Assembly (NCBI GenBank): GCA_031769625.1
Contig: JAUIMM010000002.1
Span: 682,001 to 746,000, forward strand
Direction of reading: 5' to 3'
Origin: Taudactylus pleione
Taxonomy: Eukaryota; Chordata; Amphibia; Anura; Myobatrachidae
DNA: 64,000 nucleotides
A program made the position numbers and the translations under genes. Below the pieces are notes generated by a model, which had not been told where the DNA came from, did not search any database, and was given only the letters and a program-made list of their open reading frames with translations. Below, in pieces: positions 10,616-23,194 of this stretch (position 1 is its first letter; the number at the start of each line of letters is the position of its first letter).

Positions 10616-11377
10616 CTATGAACCCATGGGAAACTCATGTTCCTGTGTGGTGTTCTTCACTTTGCAATTCTTACTTATGTGTCCCACTTGGTGACAGTTA
10701 AAACATATTTTTGAGTATGAGGCCTGTGGTTGTGTATGATATGTGGGGTAAGGATGTGTTTGCTGTGGTGTGGGATTGGTGAGGACGTGTAATTGTTCAG
10801 GTGCAGGTGTGTGTGTGGGTGCAGGTGTGTCGGTTGGCTGTGATGTTATTGTCATTCCTTCCAGAGCTTGGATACTGACAGCCATTAGTTTTTCGCTCTG
10901 GGTCTCTCTCTTCTTTGTGATATTTTTATCATGTTCTATGGCAGATTCTATGAGTGTGACTCCCCTCCAGCCAGGTTGTGAGGTCTGAACCCGAGTCTTT
11001 AAGTCGTCTTTCAGACCGTCCATGAGTACTGTGACTATCATTCCCCTGTGGTGAGTGCTATCTTTAATATCTTCTAACCCAGTGTACTGGGTGATAGCCT
11101 GCAGAGCCCGGTCGCAATAATCTTCTGCAGTTTCACTCTCCTTTTGCTTAATTGTGAAAATTTTGTTGCAGTTAACTACTACTGGAAAATATACACCCAA
11201 TTGAGTTACAATGCGGAAAATGTTACCTTGGTTTACTTGGTCTGTTAAGGGAACGTCGCCATCCAATACACAATCCGTGATAAATTTTGTCACGTCGGTA
11301 TTGCGTGGCAGACAGGCCCTTAACACTACACGCCAATCTTTATTAGTTGGCTCATGAGAACTACCCAAATTCCTCAA
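10616..11377 (-). pseudogene. gag: ERV gag capsid/nucleocapsid part, copy 1
   Basis: About 250 codons, running from a capsid-like segment (ETAEDYCDRALQAITQYTG) through a Pro/Thr-rich linker (TPAPTHTPAPEQ) to one CCHC zinc knuckle, CFNCHQVGHISKNC, the RNA-packaging motif. It is out of frame with the upstream gag part (11395-12225) and begins where that frame stops, so a frameshift in about 11378-11395 splits gag. The same break is present in copy 2, so it predates the tandem duplication. Confidence 0.8.
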
Positions 11378-11394
11378 AAATGCTTGACATTTGG

Positions 11395-12225
11395 CTAGTC
11401 CTTTTTTGGATCGGGGAAATCATTTATGATGGAATTTAGTTCTGCTCTTGTCCAGGGACAATGCATTACTTCTTCCCTCATGGGCACTACACCGTTCACA
11501 TCTGCATTTCCATTCGGAACAGTTATCGTACGAATGGGATGCAGACCGGTAGCGTTGCTACCTCTGACCTGGTTACCTGACTGGGGGTTTAATCTGCTGC
11601 TGCTATGTATGGTATTAACAACTTCCTCTACGGGTGCAGAGTGTGTTAACACTTCCCTTGCTGTTACCGATGAAGATTGCGGCACCACCCGTGATTGTGG
11701 TGATGAAGCATCTATCATTTGCACAGCATGGGAAATGGCAGACATCACAATAGGCTCATCGTCCACATCATAAACTTTTTCTTTATGGTTGCTTAAGAGA
11801 GGGTACAAATTGCTTGTTAAATTTTTATGGGTATTTTTGGTAACTGTACTTGCACTGCTGGCAATACTTTCCACAACGCTACCCTGCCGCACGTGCGCGC
11901 CATTTTGCGGCTCGTTCGTATTGCAATTCAGCGTCGCGGATGTATTCTCTGTCAATGTGCTCGCGACGCTAGTTTGCGTCGCTTGCACATTTTTAAGCCA
12001 CGCATCCCCTTCATGCTGCCACACTTTTAAACATTCATAATATTTTACCTTTTTCTCTCGGGAGCGCATCAGACTTATGTGATCCCGGACATTATCTAAT
12101 ACATCCTTATCAAAACTACCAATTCTGGGAAATGGTCTAACACTCTTCATCGTCATTTTAAACCATACATCACAATACCTTATTGCATAAGTACCATACT
12201 TAGTATGCATAATACGACGGCCCAT
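11395..12225 (-). pseudogene. gag: ERV gag matrix-side part, copy 1
   Basis: Starts at ATG (12223-12225). A basic N-terminal domain (YCDVWFKMTMKSVRPFPRIG) consistent with matrix is followed by a long Ser/Thr/Val/Asn-rich linker and a final conserved CPWTRAELNSIINDFPDPKK, the start of a gamma/epsilon-type capsid. It stops just before the capsid frame continues at 11377. Open frames on the opposite strand here are mirror artefacts. Confidence 0.75.
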
Positions 12226-13121
12226 CCAATCTGAGCTTTCATTAGCAGCACATCATTGTCTAACATCTCTACTGTTTACATGGCTCCCATTCTGAGACAA
12301 AATCCTACGCTTTTCAATAAAGATTTAAACTGGTGAAAGACAATCAAGATACTTTCACTTACCTGTGGACGATTTAAGTCGGCGGCGCCCACACACCTGG
12401 ATAAGATTTTAAAAAGGCAACTTCCACACCCGGATAAGATTTAGTAAGGCAACTTCCACACCTAGGGAAGTTTATATGTCAGCCACTTCCACGCACCTCT
12501 CTACAACAAAGACAACATGTACACCTGCTACTGTGTATAGAACGGTAAAGCTACTTACCGAGCGGCTAGACTAACCCTTGCACCTAGCCCTTAAGAATCA
12601 TACGATACCCTTAACCTTGTCCAACAAATACTCACTGTTACACACTTTTTTCCTGCTCAGAAAAACAAACGTTAACCCAGATATTGATAACAATTGAAAA
12701 ATGTAAACCTCAATGGCTTTGTTTAAACATGTGGCACCAGAACCGGAAGTACGTATACGCTATTGTGCGACCAGCCGCATACACAATAATGCAAATACCG
12801 CACACCCGTATAATTACTTTTTAGGTGCGTACGCAAAAGTGCATCTTTTACTGTGCGCAAAACTGCGACTCAGCCGCGTACTCAATACTGCGGCACCCTT
12901 TTAAACGTTAGGTTCTATCAACAAAGGAAAACAAACTTTTTCCTCTCTTGTCCCTGGATTCTAGTCAGCTTCCTTTGCTCACACGAAAACGGATAGCGAT
13001 TTTTCAGCACAAAGCGGTTGCATGAAAACCCTGCATGTGGCCACTCCACCCTTTGCTGAGATATCGATAGCCGTATGTGCCGTGTGAGTAGGTAAGTGAC
13101 TTCACTCGATGATCCCCCATC
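12226..13121 (-). other. ERV 5' leader, copy 1
   Basis: Untranslated region between the primer site next to LTR 2 and the gag ATG. No coding signal on the minus strand; short plus-strand frames (for example about 12713-12904) are duplicated identically in copy 2 and show no domain. Confidence 0.6.
13102..13119 (-). promoter_or_regulatory. Candidate primer-binding site, copy 1
   Basis: The minus strand reads TGGGGGATCATCGAGTGA two bases after the LTR end. It resembles the proline-tRNA primer site (TGGGGG-TC-TC pattern) with differences in the 3' half. Assignment by position and partial match. Confidence 0.45.
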
Positions 13122-13837
13122 TAACGATATTGAAATGAACCTCTGTATACCCCTGCCTGTACCTTCTAAAATCCTACCTATAAACCTCTAAGGATGACGC
13201 CAATGTGCGTACGCAGTCATACAGTAAATAAAAGACTCCAGACTTGGAACGTGTGGTTCCGAAGCACAAAGTATTATTCAAGTAAAAAGTACAGTCAGTT
13301 ACACGCTATTGATCCATATACAATTAGACACAAAGGAATTATACAGACCCCAAGTACAGTATACATACGCAGCGCTTTCTGGTCCAGATGTAAGGCATCA
13401 GCAAGAAACCCCGTCATCATTCAGCATTCAGCAAGAAGACTAAAGACCCAGTGTTTGAGCCGGGCCACCTGGAGTGAGAGCAGACGTTATCCAGGAAGCT
13501 TATCTACACAAGCTAGTTGTCACGTGGCCATTTGCTCTGTTCAGCTAATGCAATCCAATTTTGACATACTGTAAAGCCATTTCTGAAATATATCCTTTAT
13601 AATACGTAAAGTTATGAAATGGGCTTTGGTGAATCGCCGTAACTTATGGCGATGGTCACAGATGCATTCGCATGATGCTAATAGTATTATCGCCACATGT
13701 ACTAAAGTGTGAGTTTATCTAAAATGGCGCTTAGGCGGCCATTTCGCAAAATGGCGTCTTGCGGCCAGTCGCAAGATGGTGACGCTGCGATTCAATTTTA
13801 AACTGATCTTGTCTCAGCCAATAATCCAGTTTCGACA
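13122..13837 (-). repeat. ERV LTR 2 (short form, middle)
   Basis: 716 bp, starting TGTCGAAACTGG at 13837 on the minus strand. Relative to LTR 1 it lacks about 840 bp between two TTTGAGC copies. It serves as the 3' LTR of the right internal region and the 5' LTR of the left one. Confidence 0.85.
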
Positions 13838-14156
13838 GTCCACCCTTTGATAGCGAACAACATGCTATCACAATCTGCTATTACAATTTAATTTAGGCTT
13901 ACAGTTACATATTATATAGTGTTATTATGGGATAGCACAAGGTGGTTCTTAATCCATCAATAATGTGTCTCTGAGTGGGGACATAAAACTACTATTATAT
14001 GCACACCGCGGATCTTGGAAGATCATGTGAAAGGTGTGGGGATGCACCAGTCTTATAAAAGCTGTCTTGAAGGAGAATTGAGACTTTACATTATCTGAGG
14101 TATTTTAAAAATAACATTTCAATAATACATTTTTATGCATGGCTAAATATAACACA

Positions 14157-14999
14157 TTAAATGATGGTATTTCCTAGCTCAGGGTTGTAATGCAGTTCTG
14201 TATTTACCTCGGTATTCATACTGGCCACCATCATAATTTCATTCTTTTGTTTTACTCTATTTTTACATTTTCCACACTTCAACACAATAGGAACACACCG
14301 GATGCATATGCTAATTATTATGATGACAATTAGTATAAGGATCAAGAATTTGCCTATGCTGGCGATCACTTCCTGGACCCATTCCCCTAGACCTGAGAAC
14401 CATTTCACTGGGTTCAGCCATGAAACCCATCCTTCTATCTTTTCCCCTACTTCAGCCACTGAAGCATTATGGTTCTTACGAAACTCCCATTTTAGCTGCA
14501 GAATTTCATCCATCCTCCGGTCTATCACCTCCTTAGGGTCGCTGGTATCATTGGTGACATAGGTGCAACATTTTACTCCAAATTGGGTGGCTAACGTTAC
14601 GCAATACCCTCCAGTAACAGCAGTTAAATAATTTAACACTAGCCTGTGTTGCACCAGTTCTTTCTTGTAAGCTTGCAATTCTCTCCCTGTATACCTGAAT
14701 GTGTCATCGTACATCTCGGTGATATTATCTATCAATTTAGCAAGTTCCTGAATATATCTAAAATTTAGTGTTCCCTGAGCGATCCTGGTTGGATCCAGTG
14801 GCACTAAATCTTGAAAGCCAGTTGTCTCACTAATTAACTGAGTGGCTTTATGCACGTCACCAGGTATCATATTTCTTTTGCCTCTGTGTTCATATTGCGT
14901 GTGAAGATATGGTGATGGTGTGTTTTTATGTATACCAAGCATTTCAACATGTGTGAGGGTCATAACTTCTGGGAGAATTCTTCCCAAATAACATAACAA
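14157..14999 (-). pseudogene. env: ERV env transmembrane region, copy 2
   Basis: Nearly identical to the frame at 8728-9570, with the same C-x10-CC cluster, membrane span and tail. It differs by two residues: a Leu for Arg in the DEIRQLKW block and a Lys for Asn in VGENIEG. Also lacks an ATG and the surface subunit. The high identity dates the duplication as recent. Confidence 0.75.
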
Positions 15000-15266
15000 T
15001 TACAATACTAAGATTGGTCAGACACTCCCCTGATTTGGTATAGCACTCCTCCTCCTGACTCCACTCCATCAGCTCTGCCATCAACTCACATTTCCTTTAT
15101 CGGTCCCCCATCACAGAAACTGGGTATCCCCAAACAGATCATCACGACAGAAACTTCTGGAAGAAAGAACTAGGATGACCACAGCAGACCACTCCATTGC
15201 TGGAAGCACTGATCTACACATTTCTTTAGCTCAGATATCTCACCGTCACCTCTTTAATCCTTCTGG

Positions 15267-16041
15267 CACAAGCTCGCAATCGACAGGTCCACGTTATCGG
15301 CCTTGTCTCCACCTTGTATCTCCACCGGTTGGTTAACCTCCCTATAGTGAGTGGAATGGACCCACGTATCTTCCTCGGCCACCCTTTGAGGATGTTGTAT
15401 CGTCAGATACGGACCTTTCCACTGATCAGTCAAACAACCTGAGCTAAAACAATTTGGATCATAACAAATTCTCCAGATTTGACATCATGACAGTTTGCAT
15501 TAGACATGTTAGTTAATAACACTTTCAATTTCGGTTATTCTCAATCATCTTCGTGAGACCCTGCACAGTAACCTCATTATCATATTTTCACATGAGGCTG
15601 CCTGTCTCAAAAGGTGGGCAAATAAAGGAAAAGACAGTCTGGGATAATCTTAGTGTTGTTACCCATCACCTTACACATGTTCTTGGAAACGTCACCTGTA
15701 AAATAAGTCCCCCTATCATTTTTAATAATTCTAGGGATATAGTATCTGCATACAGGTTCCTGCAATTAAATCTTGTTATTAATAGCTACTGCTCTAAATA
15801 AAGCCTGGGCCACTGGGTTGGATAGTATTCCGAGTAGTCGACCTTAGCTTGGCATGGCTGCCGTTTATCCTTAGCAACCTTGTGTCCTATGAGTGGGAGA
15901 TAAAGCACAACAGTTTAATATCATTTAAACATGACCTAAAATACAACAATAAATCATCCACATTTTACATTAGAACAGATCCATTGATAGGTTGAAAAGA
16001 TTGTAAATAGTCATATAAGGCCTGGGAGAAGATACTGGGGT
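15267..16041 (-). pseudogene. pol: ERV pol relic, copy 2
   Basis: The same shortened set of RT-palm and integrase scraps as at 9838-10612, with the same deletions and only scattered point differences. The pol deletion therefore existed before the tandem duplication. Confidence 0.7.
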
Positions 16042-16044
16042 TAC

Positions 16045-16806
16045 CTATGAACCCATGGGAAACTCATGTTCCTGTGTGGTGTTCTTCACTTTGCAGTTCT
16101 TACTTATGTGTCCCACTTGGTGACAGTTAAAACATATTTTTGAGTATGAGGCCTGTGGTTGTGTATGATATGTGGGGTAAGGATGTGTTTGCTGTGGTGT
16201 GGGATTGGTGAGGACGTGTAATTGTTCAGGTGCAGGTGTGTGTGTGGGTGCAGGTGTGTCGGTTGGCTGTGATGTTATTGTCATTCCTTCCAGAGCTTGG
16301 ATACTGACAGCCATTAGTTTTTCGCTCTGGGTCTCTCTCTTCTTTGTGATATTTTTATCATGTTCTATGGCAGATTCTATGAGTGTGACTCCCCTCCAGC
16401 CAGGTTGTGAGGTCTGAACCCGAGTCTTTAAGTCGTCTTTCAGACCGTCCATGAGTACTGTGACTATCATTCCCCTGTGGTGAGTGCTATCTTTAATATC
16501 TTCTAACCCAGTGTACTGGGTGATAGCCTGCAGAGCCCGGTCGCAATAATCTTCTGCAGTTTCACTCTCCTTTTGCTTAATTGTGAAAATTTTGTTGCAG
16601 TTAACTACTACTGGAAAATATACACCCAATTGAGTTACAATGCGGAAAATGTTACCTTGGTTTACTTGGTCTGTTAAGGGAACGTCGCCATCCAATACAC
16701 AATCCGTGATAAATTTTGTCACGTCGGTATTGCGTGGCAGACAGGCCCTTAACACTACACGCCAATCTTTATTAGTTGGCTCATGAGAACTACCCAAATT
16801 CCTCAA
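16045..16806 (-). pseudogene. gag: ERV gag capsid/nucleocapsid part, copy 2
   Basis: Translates identically to the copy at 10616-11377, including the CCHC knuckle; it differs only by silent changes such as TTGCAG/TTGCAA near the 3' end. Same frame break with the upstream part. Confidence 0.8.
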
Positions 16807-16823
16807 AAATGCTTGACATTTGG

Positions 16824-17652
16824 CTAGTCCTTTTTTGGATCGGGGAAATCATTTATGATGGAATTTAGTTCTGCTCTTGTCCAGGGACAATGCATTACTT
16901 CTTCCCTCATGGGCACTACACCGTTCACATCTGCATTTCCATTCGGAACAGTTATCGTACGAATGGGATGCAGACCGGTAGCGTTGCTAACTCTGACCTG
17001 GTTACCTGACTGGGGGTTTAATCTGCTGCTGCTATGTATGGTATTAACAACTTCCTCTACGGGTGCAGAGTGTGTTAACACTTCCCTTGCTGTTACCGAT
17101 GAAGATTGCGGCACCACCCGTGATTGTGGTGATGCAGCATCTATCATTTGCACAGCATGGGAAATGGCAGACATCACAATAGGCTCATCGTCCACATCAT
17201 AAACTTTTTCTTTATGGTTGCTTAAGAGAGGGTACAAATTGCTTGTTACATTTTTATGGGTATTTTTGGTAACTGTACTTGCACTGCTGGCAATACTTTC
17301 CACAACGCTACCCTGCCGCACGTGCGCGCCATTTTGCGGCTCGTTCGTATTGCAATTCAGCGTCGCGGATGTATTCTCTGTCAATGTGCTCGCGACGCTA
17401 GTTTGCGTCACTTGCACATTTTTAAGCCACGCATCCCCTTCATGCTGCCACACTTTTAAACATTCATAATATTTTACCTTTTTCTCTCGGGAGCGCATCA
17501 GACATGTGATCCCGGACATTATCTAATACATCCTTATCAAAACTACCAATTCTGGGAAATGGTCTAACACTCTTCATCGTCATTTTAAACCATACATCAC
17601 AATACCTTATTGCATAAGTACCATACTTAGTATGCATAATACGACGGCCCAT
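16824..17652 (-). pseudogene. gag: ERV gag matrix-side part, copy 2, with extra frameshift
   Basis: Equivalent to 11395-12225 but broken near 17503: copy 1 reads CAGACTTATGTGATC where copy 2 reads CAGACATGTGATC, a 2-base loss that puts the first about 50 codons (17652-17500) out of frame with the rest. The remainder is open. This lesion is private to copy 2. Confidence 0.8.
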
Positions 17653-18528
17653 CCAATCTGAGCTTTCATTAGCAGCACATCATTGTCTAACATCTCTACT
17701 GTTTACATGGCTCCCATTCTGAGACAAAATCCTACGCTTTTCAATAAAGATTTAAACTGGTGAAAGACAATCAAGATACTTTCACTTACCTGTGGACGAT
17801 TTAAGTCGGCGGCGCCCACACACCTGGATAAGATTTTAAAAAGGCAACTTCCACACCCGGATAAGCTTTAGTAAGGCAACTTCCACACCTAGGGAAGTTT
17901 ATATGTCAGCCACTTCCACGCACCTCTCTACAACAAAGACAACATGTACACCTGCTACTGTGTATAGAACGGTAAAGCTACTTACCGAGCGGCTAGACTA
18001 ACCCTTGCACCTAGCCCTTAAGAATCATACGATACCCTTAACCTTGTCCAACAAATACTCACTGTTACACACTTTTTTCCTGCTCAGAAAAACAAACGTT
18101 AACCCAGATATTGATAACAATTGAAAAATGTAAACCTCAATGGCTTTGTTTAAACACGTGGCACCAGAACCGGAAGTACGTATACGCTATTGTGCGACCA
18201 GCCGCATACACAATAATGCAACTACCGCACAACCGTATAATTACTTTTTAGGTGCGTACGCAAAAGTGCATCTTTTACTGTGCGCAAAACTGCGACTCAG
18301 CCACGTACTCAATACTGCGGCACCCTTTTAAACGTTAGGTTCTATCAACAAAGGAAAACAAACTTTTTCCTCTCTTGTCCCTGGATTCTAGTCAGCTTCC
18401 TTTGCTCACACGAAAACGGATAGCGATTTTTCAGCACAAAGCGGTTGCATGAAAACCCTGCATGTGGCCACTCCACCCTTTGCTGAGATATCGATAGCCG
18501 TATGTGCCGTGTGAGTAGGTAAGTGACT

Positions 18529-18546
18529 TCACTCGATGATCCCCCA
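18529..18546 (-). promoter_or_regulatory. Candidate primer-binding site, copy 2
   Basis: Same 18 bases and spacing as at 13102-13119, next to LTR 3. Confidence 0.45.
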
Positions 18547-18548
18547 TC

Positions 18549-19264
18549 TAACGATATTGAAATGAACCTCTGTATACCCCTGCCTGTACCTTCTAAAATC
18601 CTACCTATAAACCTCTAAGGATGACGCCAATGTGCGTACGCAGTCATACAGTAAATAAAAGACTCCAGACTTGGAACGTGTGGTTCCGAAGCACAAAGTA
18701 TTATTCAAGTAAAAAGTACAGTCAGTTACACGCTATTGATCCATATACAATTAGACGCAAAGGAATTATACAGACCCCAAGTACAGTATACATACGCAGC
18801 GCTTTCTGGTCCAGATGTAAGGCATCAGCAAGAAACCCCGTCATCATTCAGCATTCAGCAAGAAGACTAAAGACCCAGTGTTTGAGCCGGGCCACCTGGA
18901 GTGAGAGCAGACGTTATCCAGGAAGTTTATCTACACAAGCTAGTTGTCACGTGGCCATTTGCTCTGTTCAGCTAATGCAATCCAATTTTGACATACTGTA
19001 AAGCCATTTCTGAAATATATCCTTTATAATAGGTAAAGTTATGAAATGGGCTTTGGTGAATCGCCGTAACTTATGGCGATGGTCACAGATGCATTCGCAT
19101 GATGCTAATAGTATTATCGCCACATGTACTAAAGTGTGAGTTTATCTAAAATGGCGCTTAGGCGGCCATTTCGCAAAATGGCGTCTTGCGGCCAGTCGCA
19201 AGATGGTGACGCTGCGATTCAATTTTAAACTGATCTTGTCTCAGCCAATAATCCAGTTACGACA
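18549..19264 (-). repeat. ERV LTR 3 (short form, 5' side)
   Basis: Same length and same internal deletion as LTR 2, with few substitutions. Homology with LTR 2 ends at CGACA (19264), which places the provirus edge on the right. A minus-strand TATA-like element is at about 19020-19030. Confidence 0.85.
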
Positions 19265-20162
19265 CTGTGCATGCACAGCAAGATCTTGATTTCCTGTGTA
19301 TGAATGATACAATGGAGGTTGGCTATCCTCCTCTTAGCTCCTGAGACCAGTCACCGCTAATTACTGCTGTTCCAGCACCTGCATCATTACCATAGTGTAA
19401 GTGTCAGTCACCGGCTGGTGAGCTGCCAAACCTCTCTCTGCTACAGGATCCATTACATGCTTGAACGTTACCAGCGTAACAGTGAGTACTGCTGTACACC
19501 AATAAACCACAGAATCCTGGTTAAGTTCCACTGGACTGGCTGCTTGGGTTCTTGATGTAGATCCGCAGGTGTGTACACAACTCTGCCAGGACACCAAGTT
19601 AAACACACACTTCCTACAACTGAAAATGGAGAAGCACTGGTATATGAGCGTGAGGACTGGTATATGGGGTTAGATGGAGCAGGCCTATGGGCTTCAGGTA
19701 GGGCGAAGCAGCCACTGATATTACCTTTTACTAAGTGGAAGTGCAGTTTTAAATGAAAGCTTTAGGGCCGTATTCAATTTGGAACAAAAAGCCGTTTTCG
19801 GCTAAACTTTTTCGCCGATGACGTCATTTTCGCTTATTTCATTTATCCCCATATTCAATTTTAGCGTCTTTTCGCCGATGCAAAAATGCAATGCAATGTA
19901 ATAGGCAAAAAAGTTTCGCCTATGAATACCCGGCGGAAAAAAAGTGCAGAATTGGGGTTTTGGGGTGCAATGTTGCGGGAACCACCCTGTATCCTTTGGA
20001 CACACCCTGATGCTAACTGCATCAAAAGATGCAAAAAAATTACACAAAGGATACCCCAAAAAAGCACTTTGAAAAAAATGGGCGAAAAAATTCAAAGTGG
20101 GGGTACAACTTTAAAAACTAGCAAAATAATACATAGGAAAACCCCTTGAAAATTAAATATCT
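19265..20162. other. No gene recognised; possible MITE remnant at 19765-20160
   Basis: 19265-19760 shows no coding or repeat signature I recognise. From 19765 the sequence begins AGGGCCGTATTCAATTTGG and has repeated TTTTCGCCGATG and short complementary blocks, like a degraded MITE, but no matching right terminus was found before the L1 starts. Confidence 0.35.
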
Positions 20163-21364
20163 CGGGGGGGGCGTGGCCTAACTGTCCAACTGCACAGATA
20201 TGCTTTCTCTGGGCTCCTGTAACCCCCTGGGATTACCCACCTCTACTGGGGGTCTGCTACCGCGGCCTGGGTCTCTGGTGACCGCTGCTTCCACCTTCAT
20301 GCCCCGGGCCCGACCATCTGCAAATTTCACCCTCCTAGTGGCACTCCTGGCATTGCGGCCTACACATCCACTTAATGCCATGGCTTTTCCTGGGTGGCTG
20401 GAGCCGAGGCCGTGGACTGGATGTCGCATGGGGACCGTTTCGCGGCTGTGGACCTTGCTTTTGTTTGGTGCAGGCTGGCCGCTAGAACAGCCAGGCATGG
20501 CCCCACATACACCTGGAGGACCTCTGCAGATAATCGCAGCCGGACCCGCTAATCACGAGAGGCCGCCATCTTGTTGACCCTGCTGCAGCTGCCCTGTCTC
20601 CCGGTGATGATGAGTTCAGCAATCAGGGGCACCTTTATTATTATTATTAGTGCAGCAATCTGCTACTAGCTGGGCTCTCTGTGTTCCCTGCATTCTTGCC
20701 CACATTGGAAGTCCCTCCTGCCATCTGTACTGGTGCCACTGCTCCAGATCACACTCACACCATTCAATTGGAGCTTATTATTCTGGTGTAGCGCTAACTG
20801 TGGTCCCAATCTCCCGCGACCAGCTTCCTGCGATTGGTGGAGACAGGATTGCCCCGGTGACCCCTGGATCCCTCACAGATATACAATACAGGCAACACTA
20901 AGAATATCTCAACCCAGCGCTTTCCTGGATGCTGTGACCGCAGACGGAAACGTAACTGGAATCTCCAATCGAGGTATACCCGACCTCCCTCCTCGCCCCA
21001 TAACAGCGTATCCTGCTGCCTCCTGCTTCCCTGCAGCAAGATTGCTGGAATAGTGAGGGGCCCTCCACCAACTGCCCTGGGGACTGTTCTACCTCTGATA
21101 CACCAACACAGTCTTTTTCGGCCCTACCCCACCACATCCCTCCCTCGGTCTCCTGCCTTCCATCCTAGTGGACTGATTTTTTTTTCTGTGATGTTTTTCT
21201 AGAGGATGAGTCCTCTGACCCTTGGGTGCTTAGATCCCACCCCCTCTCACCGTTATCAATAACATATTATATTGGTGATGACCAGTATAAAAGTTTCTTG
21301 GAATCTTATTTTCTCTCAATGGAGATAGTCCTCTTCTGTGGTCTCTATTTTGGCCTCCAAGCGG

Positions 21365-22341
21365 ATGTCCGCTGCCAAAACTCCCAAACAAGGAAGGGGT
21401 GATATCTCCCAACACTTCACCAGAGGCATTAGGTCCTCCCAACAAAGGGGTCCTCCCTACCCTACTGTGGTCGATATGGATAAAAAAGTTCCTTCACCTC
21501 CTGCCCCTTCCACTAAAGAGGACATCTTAGCTCTCTGCTCTCTTATAACAGAGTTTAAGGACTCTCTTGAAAACAAGCTTGACAAAGCAGTGGCCTCCAT
21601 CAAATCAGATATCTCATCTCTAGCCACAAGAACCTCAAAAATAGAATCTCATCAGGACAGCTTTCAAAAAGCTCTCAACGAAACTGGCAGGGATATGGAT
21701 CACATTATTACTGAACTATCAGACCCGCACAAAGAACGAAGACTTAGAAAACAGGGAGCGCAGAAATAACATTCGCTTTCGCAACATCCCAGAATCAGTG
21801 TCCCTGGCAGCCCTGGAACCTTATCTTCACAATCATTTTTCCTTTCTGATTCCAGATCTTGGAGAAAGGAGAATACCCTTGGAAAGGGCACATCATGCCT
21901 TCCGGCCTAAACCAAGAGATAACGACCCCCCCCCGAGATGTGATTATGCGTTTCCTTAGTTACAAGGACAAGGAACTTGTTCTGGCTCCAACCTGGGGTA
22001 AGCCCCATTTTCTCATTAATGCTGTTAATCTCCAATTCTATCAAGATCTCTCTCCCGTGACGATTGCCAAATGGAGAGATTTTCGGGATTTAACCAGAGC
22101 TCTACGTAACAGGAATATCCGGTATCTGTGGGGTTTCCCTTTCAAACTCATTGTTGACTTAAATGGCAAATCGGTCCTGATCCAAGATCTTCAGGATTGC
22201 AAGGACTTATTAACCCACTTAGAGGAATCTGGCTCTCCTCCTGAGAACGATTCCCCTGATTCGCGTGAGTGTTCTTTCTCTCCGAGGCTTTACCCTGACT
22301 TTGACTTTGCTGTTTTTGTTCATTGTTTTGTGTTTCTGTAA
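21365..22341 (+). pseudogene. L1 ORF1 (RNA-binding chaperone), frameshifted
   Basis: From ATG 21365: a basic N-terminus, then a coiled coil (DSLENKLDKAVASIKSDISS), then in another frame RRNNIRFRNIPESV (about 21748-21800), the RRM hallmark of L1 ORF1p, and from about 21930 the C-terminal domain with VIMRFLSYKDKE and FYQDLSPVTIAKWRDF. Frames shift near 21740 and in the C-run near 21925. ORF1p trimers coat L1 RNA. Non-functional here. Confidence 0.75.
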
Positions 22342-23194
22342 TTTTTTCAAGGAACTGGTAATTTAATATCTAAGTTTGCGGTTTACGATATTATTAGATA
22401 TATTTGATCTAGTTCGCTTCAATTCAACTATCAATATGTTATTTTCTGTTCTGTTTTTCATTTTGCTTCCCTTGCTCTCCCCCCCATTCACTTTTTTTTT
22501 CTCTTTTCTCTTTTTCATTCTATTATTTGCAATTGATATATTAGGATTATCTCCTATGGCAATGTTTTGATTATGTTTTCACTGCTTTATTTTTATAATA
22601 TTCCATGCCTCTGCAATACTTAGTACTCTATTATTTACGATTTATGATAATATTATGTGTTGCTGATCTAGGCTGCTCTAATTAATGTTTTCATCTTCCT
22701 CCACATACGCCACTTTGCTACCCTTTTTCCATCCCCCCCTCCTCCATTTTATTATTAGTTTTCCCTTTTGCCCCCTCAGCACCCAGGGGACATTGCAGTC
22801 CCTCAAACATCTCTCTCCCTTTCTATAGAAAATATTAGAATTTAATTTTTTTTTTTCTAAGTAAATTCCTATTTATATATTTTTCTTTTTTTCCCCTAGA
22901 GGTGCTATTTTTGGGGGCTATTTTTGCCTGCACTTCTTTGGACAATTGTGTCCTAGCCTCTGTGTACTTCTCTCCACCTTTCTGGTTGGGTTTACGTACA
23001 CAGCCGCAGCTCCTTCTTTGTTCCTATCTTTTCTTTACTTTTCGGTCCCATTTTCCTTCTCTTTTCTGTTCTTTTTCTATTCCTTTTTTTTCTTTATTTT
23101 TTTTTTGTCTCTCTCTCTCTCTTAGGCGAGCTGTGGACTCTGTTAAATTTGCTTTGTACATTAAATCTTTACCTGAATTTTTTCTTTTATTTTT

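Larger units (their letters stand above)
6847..19264 (-). mobile_element. Endogenous retrovirus in tandem: LTR-internal-LTR-internal-LTR
   Basis: Two internal regions (8409-13121 and 13838-18548, about 4.7 kb each, nearly identical at an offset of about 5.43 kb) alternate with three LTRs. Transcription is on the minus strand: gag, a pol remnant, env transmembrane, LTR. Such a three-LTR array is expected from unequal recombination between LTRs of one provirus or of sister chromatids. The gag zinc knuckle, proline-tRNA-like primer site and transmembrane env suggest a gamma/epsilon-type retrovirus. No clear flanking target duplication was found (CATAGC on the left, CTGTGC on the right). Confidence 0.85.

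Noticed and set aside
11426..12040. Plus-strand open frames of 83-115 codons
   Set aside because: Antisense shadows of ERV gag; repeated in the second provirus copy with no domain.
13194..13574. 126-codon plus-strand frame repeated at 18621-19001
   Set aside because: Lies wholly in the ERV LTRs, antisense to transcription, and is broken in LTR 1.
19886..20149. Short frames of 60-97 codons on both strands
   Set aside because: Low-complexity, MITE-like sequence with complementary blocks; no domain.
20200..20577. 125-codon frame at the L1 start
   Set aside because: GC-rich L1 5' UTR; ORF1 with the expected coiled coil and RRM begins later at 21365.
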